Source: Orientallactaga sibirica (lineage: Eukaryota; Chordata; Mammalia; Rodentia; Dipodidae). Taken from it: a stretch of 64,000 nt of DNA. Shown here in pieces: positions 55,041-64,000 of the stretch. The position numbers were made by a program, and so were the translations under genes. The stretch lies in NCBI GenBank assembly GCA_036365145.1, contig JAEOAD010000240.1, positions 1,302,001 through 1,366,000 of the forward strand, read 5' to 3'. The first letter of the stretch is position 1. Each line of letters opens with the position of its first letter. The notes under the pieces were generated by a model. The model searched no databases. It saw only the letters and a program-made list of their open reading frames with translations, and was not told the origin of the DNA.

Positions 55041-55824
55041 ACCTTTAGATTTGAGTTAGCATCTTTGTTTGAGTTAAGGCCAATAAACATTTGCTGTACA
55101 ATGTTCAAATACATTAGTTCTTGTTTATGCTTCTAAAGGAGAATGACAAAGAAGTAAAGTTCCACTCAACATATGAAAAAACATATATTTTAGATATATA
55201 TTTGACTACGTCATGATATATTACTGTGTGCTGAACCTGCTTCTGGAAGGCACATATGTTATCTCAAAATTAAGTGGGAACTGGGCATGTATATTGCTAT
55301 TTAGAATGAAATGTTGCAATCCATAATCTGAATTGTTCTGTATAATGTCTGATTGGATGCTTCCAAATACCTAGATACTGGGATCATGCAAATGACTTGT
55401 TCAATATGCAGTTTACTTTAAACTTCTTCTTTAGACATTTTGGATTTATGGAGGAACTGTTTGAGTGTACAATAGTTAGGAAACAGTTTCCTGTGAGATG
55501 TCCAGGAGATCAGTAAAGGTGGTATTTTAGAAAATTCTTTTTACGTCTTTCCCTGTAGAGCTATTGGCAGTTAAGGGTTGTTAGGGAGGGTAAGACATTT
55601 TCTTTAGTGGTGCAGACACTGGGAAGTTTCCCATGCTCCAGAAAATAACCCCTCACTCATGTATATATAAGCAAGCCCCATTTAACTCACTGGTTATAAT
55701 AAGTAGACATGGAAATAGAAAAGAGACTAGCAGGAGTGGGATGGGGAATGGTGGGGTAATGGGGGTGAATATCACATGTATAAAATTGTCAAATCAAAAT
55801 AAAAGTTAAAAAATATATTTGTAT
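55041..55824. other. Nothing recognised
   Basis: The block ending about 55810 (AAAATTGTCAAATCAAAATAAAAG) could be an old retrotransposon 3' end; not assigned. Confidence 0.35.
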
Positions 55825-56032
55825 ATATTTTATTTATTTATTTAAGAAAGCAAAAGGCAGAGAGAGGGGGGTGGGGAGAAAAGACATGCCAGGGCCTCTA
55901 GCCACTGCAGACGAACTCTATATGTATGAACCATCTTGTGCATCTCACTTATGTGGGTACTGGGAAATTATACCTGGGTCCTTAGGCTTTGCAGGCAAGT
56001 GTTTTAACAGCTAAGGCATGACTCCATCTCCC
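55825..56032 (-). mobile_element. ID-like SINE
   Basis: Antisense: (TTTA)n tail, GAGA-rich run, AGGCTTTGCAGGCAAGTG. Confidence 0.85.
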
Positions 56033-56095
56033 AAAAGATATCTCAATCAGTGGACACACTGATGTAATTTCTTTACATATATTATTATATTTAAA

Positions 56096-56194
56096 AATAT
56101 TTATTTGAGAGACATTGAGAAAGGAGTGAAAGAGAGAGGGAGGGAGAGAGAGAGAAGATGAGTGAGAAAGAGCACACCAGGGCCTTATAGGCAG
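56096..56194 (-). mobile_element. ID-like SINE, truncated
   Basis: Antisense: only the A/T tail, GAGA-rich run and CACACCAGGGCCTTATAGGC remain before the MaLR-like LTR. Confidence 0.7.
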
Positions 56195-56977
56195 CTTCCT
56201 CTCACCAGTGTTTGGCACAGTCTCCTGTTGCTGTTGTCCATTTGATGGTACCCAGGAGTTGATGTCCACCACTCATGCCATTGTTTTCCCCTGCCATCAT
56301 GGAGCTTCCCCTTCAGTCTGTAAGTCAAAATCAACCTTTTTTTCCCCCACAAGCTACTCTTTGTAGGATGTTTTCTACAAGCAATGCAAACCTAACTGCA
56401 ACAATAAGTTGGTATTGAGAAGTGGGATCATTGCTGCTAGAAACCTGACTACATGGCTTTTAGCCTTTTGGAGCTGTTTTTCAAGAGAATGTGGAAGGAT
56501 TTGAAACCTTGGCCTAAGAGACGCCTTGCAGTGCTATAAGTACAGCTTGATGGACCATTCTGGTCAGAGTTGAAAGACCTGAATACAGTAAGAACTATGG
56601 ACTGTGAGGTTTGGCTAATGAGGGTGAGAAAGAGTGTTGTCTAGAATGGGCTAGAAGCAGTTTGTGTGAGGGGGAGATTCCTTATTTTATTGAGGAGGAA
56701 GCAAGTTTTTGTCCTTAGGCCCATGCACTCTCTGACTCAGGTGAACAGGAATGTTGATACCTAGTGGCCACTCAGGATACCAGAGGAAAAGGCCTGATTC
56801 CACAGCCCACATAGGGACCAGGCCTCCCCAAGCAAGGCACAATGGGACCTACTGGGACCAGGTGACTTAGAGGAACCAGAGAACAGGTATCTGGTCTACT
56901 ATCTCCATGCTGCTCCTGCCCGCACATAGTCCAGTGCAGGGAACTCAGACCAGGACAAGGAAACCATTTTCTAACTC
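56195..56977 (+). mobile_element. MaLR-like LTR 3' part plus internal sequence
   Basis: 56195-56402 matches the sense of the LTR at 51718-52062 and ends CTAACTGCAACA. TTGGTATTGAGAAGTGG at 56409 is primer-binding-site-like, and non-coding internal MaLR-like sequence follows to about 56700-56977. MaLRs are non-autonomous relatives of ERV-L. The 5' part of the LTR is missing. Confidence 0.7.
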
Positions 56978-57160
56978 AGTGTGGTAGTGTATGTTTCACC
57001 TTGCTCTCCTGAGACTGAATCAGGATGATTCAAAGTTTAAGGCCAGCCTGGGCTATACATAGTGAGTTCAAAGACAGCTTAGCACATGGTGAAGCCCTTT
57101 CTCAACAGCCCCCTCCACCCCAACAAAAATCCCAAACCAAAATCCAAACAACAAAAAAAA
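56978..57160 (+). mobile_element. Old B1-like SINE
   Basis: GTGTGGTAGTGTATGTTTCAC, AAGGCCAGCCTGGGCTATAC and an A/C-rich tail. Confidence 0.65.
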
Positions 57161-58185
57161 ACCCCTCCAAACTAGACTTTTCTGAAATTATTAATGTGTT
57201 GACATTGCACAGGCAATGTTGATGGGTCTTGACATATGTGTGAATGTTGCAGATAGGAGAGATTTCAAATATGACACAGCCATGAGGATCAATTAGTAGA
57301 AGGACCTGATGCTTTAGTATAACTGGATACAATTGAATGAAAGTATTTGAGTTAAAATTATTATTTACACAGTGGGTCCAGTCATTAAATTTTATATTGT
57401 AGAATACATGTTTTATATTATAGAACATTCTACTAAATGTTATTCTCCAATGACAAAAATTGTTATCACTCTTTTCTTGGATGGTGAAATGACTTGATTC
57501 AGCCATCTAGTACTTGCTCAATGAGACAAAAGAGGAGAGGGCCAGTGCCAGGTTGGAGGTAAAGCAGGAGAGATCAAGGATTACATTTGTTGTTGGCACT
57601 GAGAGATGACTTGGATAGGGACACATGTGAGGAGGGAGAGAGAGGAAGTATTAATCATATATATGGACATAAAAGATGAAAGGGGTGTATGAAGTATCTG
57701 GTTAGAAGACATTACAGGATGGCGATAAAGGGCAGCAGAGTGAATTAGAGGTAAAAATTGTAAAAATGAGTCAGATAATCTAAAGCTTTAGATGTTCAAT
57801 TAACATTTAGTTGTTAATATGTTGACTATTACTATTGAAAGTTATTGAACAGAGAAAGAATAGGATATTCTGGGCAGCATCTGTAGTTCAGAGGAGAGGG
57901 AAAAGACTGGAGTTTGGGACCAGGTAGGAGGCTCCTGCAACTAGTTAGGGGAAAGTTGCAGAAAGTCTACATGCAATGCAGGTGGTTAGATGGTGAAGAA
58001 AGTGCTGTGATGTGAACAGACTCTGCCAGGGTCAGGGAGAAGTATAGATTGTTTGAGGGAAGAGACCCATTGTGCCTGGGTCTCAGTGGATATTCAGTAG
58101 TTATTTGTTCAAAGGTTATTTAAAGCTGCTACAAGGAAGAGATATGCTTACAAACTAAAGAGCCCTAGGATGGTGAGTGTCATCA
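57161..58185. other. SLC35F1 intron 1, nothing recognised
   Basis: The 134-codon minus frame 57102-57506 has no domain. Confidence 0.4.
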
Positions 58186-58190
58186 CCATC

Positions 58191-58546
58191 TGTAGCAGAC
58201 AGCTTCAGGTTCACTGAGATGAACTTCCAGACCAGGCACAGTTATGGAGGAAGGGATATTATTTATTGAAGATTACAGATCCAGGGGAAGTTCCATAATG
58301 GCAGAAGAAGCTGGCCTGCCTTCACAGGGCCAAGCAGAGAGAGAAAAGCCACCAGCTATACAGCACAGCACACTTTTGGAACTCCTATTAGGCACACTTT
58401 GCATATCTTTACAATGGAATCTCAAACCACCACTACACTTTAAGATCAGCGCAGTGACATTGCCTCCAGCAAGGTGGCTGCAGATGCAAACTATAAACTA
58501 ATAAAACACTGAATATATTGGGGGGCCATATATTCAAACTACCACA
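58191..58546 (-). mobile_element. Solo LTR (family A), inserted at the edge of an ERV-L LTR
   Basis: 356 bp, TGTAGCAGACAGC to CAAACTACCACA. Perfect 5-bp duplication CCATC at 58186-58190 and 58547-58551. Confidence 0.92.
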
Positions 58547-58548
58547 CC

Positions 58549-59027
58549 ATCATAGTCAGGGTTCTCTAGAGGAAGAGAACTGATAGGATGAATTGTATTA
58601 AAAGGGAATTTATTGGATTATCTTACAGCAATTCAACAATAGCAGGTTGTAGGCCTGAGATTCAAGGAACACGGTAGCTGCTCAGTCCATGAGGCTGGAT
58701 GCCTCGTCAGTCCCAATCTGGCATTGAAGGCCTGGAGGCATCCTGGAGAGCTGCTGCTCTTTAGTCCATGCTGGTCTTCAGTCTACACTGGAAAGCAGCA
58801 AGCAGCACCAGCAGCCAGGTGGAAAGAGGGGATACTTTCCTTCCCAGAGCTTCCTTAGATAAAGCCCCCCTTTTGAGAGGGGCCTCCCACTCTGGGGGAA
58901 GGGCTTACCCTGGGGGAAGGAGTCCTCCTTTAGTTAATTCTTCCTGGAAGCAACCTCAGAGACCCATTTATGAGGAATGTCTGTGGATTCCTACACAGAT
59001 CAAGTTGACACAAACTTAACTATCACA
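58549..59027 (-). repeat. 3' LTR of the second ERV-L
   Basis: About 479 bp, antisense to the provirus LTR, ending CTTAACTATCACA. The outer end has mutated (ATCATAGTCAGGG for the usual TGTATTAGTCAGGG) and abuts the family A LTR. Confidence 0.9.
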
Positions 59028-59380
59028 AATCCATCCCTTATCAACTTGACACCAAACCATATCTCCTCATATCATATTTAATGTCCAAATGAAGACAGTA
59101 AAAAGGTCATAATTCCACCTAACATGATTTAACTATCCCTTGTACAACTGGAAATGCACAATCTTTCCCCCAACGCAAAGCAAGGTTCCTTGAGGAATGC
59201 TTAGTCTCTAATATCATAGGTCAAATGTAAATACAACAGCAGTTAACTACTGATATGATCTTAATCAGTATTTACCTAAAAGGGAAATAGAGGATGAACA
59301 AAAGCATCTTAATATTGGTATACATATGTACAAACACTCTTAACAAGGTAGGACAGAAACACTCATGGCAATTACAGTCC

Positions 59381-59950
59381 TCATTTTTGTAACTGGTCAT
59401 GTGGCCTTAGCTGGTATTTGTATCTACCTTCTTCTACTACCCATTCTGTATTTCCTTCACCTTCAGCAAGCACCTCAGCACGTCTTGGTTCTTTACTTGG
59501 AGGGGTGACCCATGCCTTCATTCCTGAAGGATCTGGGCCATTTATCCTACTTCCTTGGTTGGGTTGTTGCAGTTGTCCATTGACTTTGATAACAGGGCAT
59601 GGTAATACCAAGAGACGCCCTAAATGGTCTCCTGCACTCCAGACATACTCTTCCTTACCTCCATTGTGGAGGAGGAGTCCAATTTCCCTGTGGTAGTCTA
59701 GATCAATCACCCCTGCTAACATGGTAACTCCTTTCTCAGCCTACTGACTGGAGGGCATCAAGAGCCCAAAGTGGTCAGTCTCAGCTTTCAGTTCAATGGA
59801 ATGTTCTTTGTGCCTCCTGGCAAAAGCACTCCCCTCCTCTGGAACCAAGACCTCTAGGCCAGCAGAACTTAAGTCTGCAGGTATAGGAAGGAAAAATTCA
59901 GCTAATGGGTTACTTGGGGTGATGGTAAGCGGGAACATTCCCATTTACAC
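59381..59950 (-). pseudogene. dUTPase of the second ERV-L, broken
   Basis: Open pieces 59944-59741 and 59722-59381 read as the two halves of the domain (AGLEVLVPEE in one, AGVIDLDYHREIGLLLHN in the other), with a stop (TAG, plus-strand CTA) near 59742 between them. GVIDPDYQGE of the first copy is changed to GVIDLDYHRE. Confidence 0.85.
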
Positions 59951-60121
59951 TCCTTGATTCCTGCATCCATGAATCTGGGCTATAAGAAAAACAGCACCAT
60001 ATATACAATGCTGATTCAGAGTATATACAGCCTGCTGGAGGACACTCCCCCAGCCCTCCAAGATGTTGCCACTTAGTTGGTGCTGTCACTGTTTTTTTTA
60101 AAAGGCCATTCCACCATTCTA

Positions 60122-62700
60122 TCAAGCCAGCTCTTTCAGGGTGGAGGGGCACACGATAAGACCAATGCCTTCCATGATCATGAGCCCACTGCCATACTTG
60201 GCTGTGAAGTGAGTTCCTTGGTCAGAAGCAATGCTGTGTGGAATACCATGATAGTAGATAAGGCGTTCTGTAAGCCCACAGATGGTAGTTTTGGCAGAAG
60301 CATTATGTGCAAGAAAAGCAAATGCATACCCAGAATATGTGTCTATTCCAGTAAGGACAAAATGCTGCCTTTTCCATGAAGGAAGAGGTCCAATGTAGTC
60401 AACCTGCCACCAAGTTGCTGGCTGGTCACCCCAAGGAATGTTATCATATTGGGAGCTCAGAGTTGGTCTCTGCTGCTGGCCGATTTGGTAGTCAGCACCA
60501 GCCATAGCCACGTCAGCCTTAGTTAGTGGAAGTCCATGTTGTTGGGCCCATGCATAACCTGCATCCCTGCCACCATGGCCACTTTGTTCATGGGCCCATT
60601 GGTCAAAGATAGGGGTGGCTGAGGAAAGAGGTTTCCCACTATCCCCAGAATGGGTCAGCTTATCCACTTGATTATTAAAGTCCTCCTCTGATGAGGTCAC
60701 CTTCTGATGAGCATTAACATGAAACACAAGTATCTTTATATCCTTTGTCCATTCAGAGAGCTCTATCCACATACTCCTTCCCCAAACCATTGGCCACAGC
60801 CCATAAATCAGTGCATAACCACACATCTGGCCATTTTTCCTTCCAAGCAACCTGCACAACCATGTGTACTGCTTCGTAGTTCTGCCCATTGAGAAGACTT
60901 CCCTTCACCACAGTCCTTCAGAGTTGTCCCAGAAAGGGGCTGTAATTCTGCAGCTGTCCACTTTTGGGGGATGCCTGAATAACGTGCTGAACAATCTGTC
61001 AACCATGCCGTAGGCTTCTCCTCTTCAGTCAATTGATCATAAGGTATACCCCCATCATGCCATTAGTGCATGCTTGGGGTCAGAGGCATTGTAACAGGAG
61101 TAGCACCATAGGCTTTTGGGCAACTTCCTCACGTAACTTACTTGTAACTTCAAGGTGTGCTTGAGCCCAATCATGGATATACCCCTTCCACTTGATTATG
61201 GACAATCACAGATATACCACTTCCACTTTATGATGGACTGCTGCTGTGTACATCCAACTTTATGGCCTGGAGGGTCAGCTAACACCCAGCTCATAATGAA
61301 CAGCTCAGGTTGCATAGTAACTTGATGGCCCCTTGTCAAGCATTTAATTTCTACTAAGGACCAATAGCAAGCTAACAGCTGTCTTTCAAAGGGAGAATAA
61401 TTGTCTGCAGATGATGGCAGGGCCTTGCTCCAGAATCCCAAGGGCCTCTGCTGTGATTCACCTATGGGGACCTGTCAAAGGCTCCAAACAGCATCCCTAA
61501 CCACCACTGACACCTCAAGTACCATTGGATCTGCTGGATAATGTGGTCCAAGTAGCAGAACAGCCTTCACTGCAGCCTGGACCTGTTGAAGAGCCTTCTC
61601 TTGTTCTGGGTCGCACTGAAAACTAGTAGCTTTCACAGTCACTTGGTATACGGGATGGAGTAACACACCCAAGTGAGGAATGTGCTGTCTCCAAAATCCA
61701 AATAGGCCCACTAGACATTGTGCTTCTTTCTTAGTGGTAGGAGGGGCCAGGTTCAACAACTTATCCTTCACCTTAGAAGGAATGTCCCTGCATGCCCCAT
61801 ACCACTGAACTCCTAGAAATTTCACTGAGGTGGAAGGTCCTTGAATTTAGGATGGATTTATTTCCCATGTCTTGATGTGCATATTGCTATACCAGCAACT
61901 CCAGAGTTGCTGCCACCTCATGGTCATTTGATCCAATCAGCATAATGTCAATGATATAATGGACCAATGTGACACTTTGTGGAAGGGACAGGTGATCAAG
62001 ATCCCTGCATACTAAGCTATCGCACAGGGCTGGAGAGTTAATATAACCTTAAGGTACAACAGTAAAGGTGTACTGCTGACCTTGCCAGCTGAAGGCAAAT
62101 TGCTTCTGGTGGTCCTTATGGACAGGTATGGAGAAGAAAACATTTGCAAGATCAATAGCTGCATACCAGGTACAAGGAAATGTGTTAATCTGCTCAAGTA
62201 AAGAAACCACATCAGGTACAGCAGCCGCAATTGGAGTCACCACCTGATTACGTTTCCAATAATCCACTGTCATTCTCCAGGATCTGTCTGTCAATAGGCC
62301 AAATAGCAGAATTAAAGGGAAACATCCTTCAAGTCCTTTATAGTGGCACTAATTTCTGCAATCCTTCTAGGGATGCAATACTGTTTTTGGTTCACTATTT
62401 TCCTGGTGGAGGGAGCTCCAATGGCTTCCATTTGGCCTTTCCAACCACAATTTTCCTCACTCCATAAGACAGGGAACCAATGTGGGGGTTCTGACAATTC
62501 CTAAGTATATCTATCCCAATTTTGCATTCTGGGACTGGGGAAATAAGCTCAGGATGAGTTCAGGGGCCTACTGGACCCACTGTCAGTCTAACATTTTCCA
62601 CAAGTCCATTGATTACCTGACCTCTGTAAGCACCTACTTTAACTGGAGGGCCACGATGCTGTTCGGAATCTCCTGAATCAATGTCAATTCAGAGCCAGTG
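60122..62700 (-). pseudogene. pol: pro-pol of the second ERV-L, broken
   Basis: Integrase and late RNase H are open at 60889-60122 (HEQSGHGG, WWQVDYIGPLPSW, SDQGTHFTAKYGSG), RNase H at 61032-60808 and 61441-61196, the RT connection at 61825-61475 and the RT N-terminal half at 62294-62049. The RT YIDD region near 61950 lies between open pieces: the plus-strand sequence shows ATTATATCATTGACATTATG, so the YIDD itself is still spelt but the frame around it is interrupted. The protease is truncated on its N-terminal side by the deletion at about 62708. Confidence 0.85.
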
Positions 62701-62841
62701 TCCAGTAATTTAGTAGGTTTTTAAATCTGTTTCACTTCTTGGAACATCATGATCAATTAGCCAGAACCAAAAGTCTACACAAGTCATACCATTATGAGCA
62801 TTGTTTTGCCTCTGCTGTCCATTATGGTAAACATGCTCACC

Positions 62842-63930
62842 TCACCTTTGGTGATTCAGTGCTGCCACTTGGCCCTTGTTACTCCAAGATCCATTTAGAC
62901 CCATTGCATCTAAGTCACCTAATCCAGCAACTGTGGCTTCCTCTGTGATGTCTTCTTTACATAAAGGACCAATGATTGAGCACTTTAAATATGCTGGTGC
63001 TCCCTTCACAAATCTGTTTCTTATAGTCTTAGTGAAGGGCACATCTTCTAGACACTCCCATTGTGGGGGCAAAGATGAGTGTACATGGAAAATCCACTCC
63101 AGCATTCCAAGTTCTCTGAGCCTTTTAATCCCTTCATCAACATTAAGCCAAGGGATATCAGTCAGCTTGAGCTTATTCACAGTAGGCCATCTTTGGATCC
63201 ATACTTCAGCCAACCAATGAAATAAACTCTTGGCAGCTCTTCCAACTGCATGAGCTACAGTGTTAAATCTAAAATCTCTGCTCAATGGGCTCATTTCAAT
63301 AAATTCAGCCTGATCTAATCTTATATTTTTTCTGCCATCATCCCACACCCTTAAAATCCATTCCCACATATATTCCCCATGCTTCTGCCTGTACAAGTTA
63401 GAAAGCTCCTGAAGTTTTTTAAGGGTGTACCTCACCTCCTCTTGAATAATGCTTTCTATCTTACCTTTAGGGGCATCCTTAGCCTTCTGCATCCTTATAG
63501 GCCTAGAGGTGAAGATGGGTGGGAACTGAGGAGTAGCAGCACACCCTACAAGGAGGGTCATTGATGGTTCCCCAGACAAGGAAGGATTATTTCCCTCAGG
63601 CAAGGGTGGAGAGGACACTACTTCATGGGGTAAGGATACAACTTCCCCTAAAAAAGGGGAGGTCACATTTTCATGCAAAACAACTTCTTCAGAATCTGAG
63701 ATTCTTCAGGGTGTTCCTACACATCCCCATCCCAAATTATAGGATCCCACCCTTTTCCAATCAGTGCTCTCACTTTAACTTCTGATAGCTTGTGAGGTTG
63801 GGATTTGAGCTTACATTGCAAGTTAACCAATCTTACAATGAGAGCTTGGGTTTGGTTTTCTGCAATTTGAGCCCTGTTCTGGCTAGAGAAGAGACTCTCC
63901 TCCAGGGCACCCTTAGAAACCTTCAGATCA
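62842..63930 (-). pseudogene. gag: gag of the second ERV-L, long open part of 278 codons
   Basis: 63678-62842 is open for 278 codons and covers the linker, the YRQKHGEYMWEWILRVWDDG capsid-like segment and the following AVGRAAKSLFHWLAEVWIQR region. It is in one frame where the first copy is broken. The coiled-coil part (63690-63930) is in another frame and is cut by a SINE. Confidence 0.85.
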
Positions 63931-64000
63931 GGGCTGGAGAGATGGCTTAGTGTTTAAAGCATTTGCCTGTGAAGCCAAAGGACCCAGGTTTGATTCGCCA
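63931..64000 (+). mobile_element. ID-like SINE, cut by the window end
   Basis: Head GGGCTGGAGAGATGGCTTAG inserted in the gag of the second ERV-L. Confidence 0.9.

Larger units (their letters stand above)
58549..63930 (-). mobile_element. Second ERV-L provirus, inverted, 5' end beyond the window
   Basis: Same family and gene order as 20767-27467 but on the minus strand: 3' LTR, dUTPase, integrase, RNase H, RT, protease and gag from left to right. It runs to 63930, where an ID-like SINE sits at the position matching about 21709 of the first copy. More lesions and a shorter LTR suggest it is older. The gag start and 5' LTR must lie to the right of the window. Confidence 0.92.

Overview
The window is nuclear DNA of a rodent. 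It is dense in B1-like, B4-like, B3-like and ID-derived SINEs, L1 copies and rodent-type LTR elements, and it holds one recognisable host gene start. The commonest SINE is a tRNA/ID-like head of about 190-260 bp, then a CT-rich stretch and an (AAATAA)n tail, in 27 copies or parts. From memory it matches the short repeat that fills jerboa (Dipodidae) genomes, so a jerboa-like rodent is my best guess. It cannot be proved from this sequence alone.

Host genes. (1) A full-length processed retrocopy of GPALPP1 lies at 7053-10442. It has a 5' UTR, an unbroken 346-codon reading frame, a long 3' UTR, a poly(A) signal, a 24-A tail and a perfect 16-bp target-site duplication. (2) Exon 1 of SLC35F1 (49409-49569, plus strand) sits in a CpG island at about 48.6-49.9 kb, with a canonical splice donor. 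Everything from 49570 to the end is intron 1. The rest of the window is intergenic or intronic.

Layout. 1-5394: decayed L1 (5' region, ORF1, ORF2) cut by a solo LTR. 5.8-20.7 kb: SINE-rich DNA with the GPALPP1 retrocopy, two L1-like 3' fragments and an ERVK-type solo LTR. 20767-27467: a complete ERV-L provirus inside a B1, with two 542/543-bp LTRs, gag, pro-pol and a dUTPase after integrase. 27.9-36.4 kb: B3, B1 and ID-like SINEs plus three more solo LTRs (a ~1-kb LTR, an ERV-L LTR, a class I LTR with four CCAAT boxes). 37480-41682: a 2.1-kb direct tandem duplication over 99% identical. 43.3-46.4 kb: a solo LTR, an L1 with a tandem-repeat head and a large internal deletion, another solo LTR, and an unidentified coding-like fragment. 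48.6-50 kb: the SLC35F1 promoter and first exon. 50-58 kb: intron 1 with SINEs, MaLR-like LTRs and an L1-like 3' fragment. 58191-64000: a solo LTR abutting a second, inverted and more decayed ERV-L, whose 5' end lies beyond the window.

No bacterial, phage or CRISPR feature is present and no functional RNA gene was recognised. The most useful material is the intact retrogene, the complete ERV-L with an open dUTPase frame, the near-identical tandem duplication, and the insertion histories readable from target-site duplications. Percent identities and counts were made by eye and are approximate.
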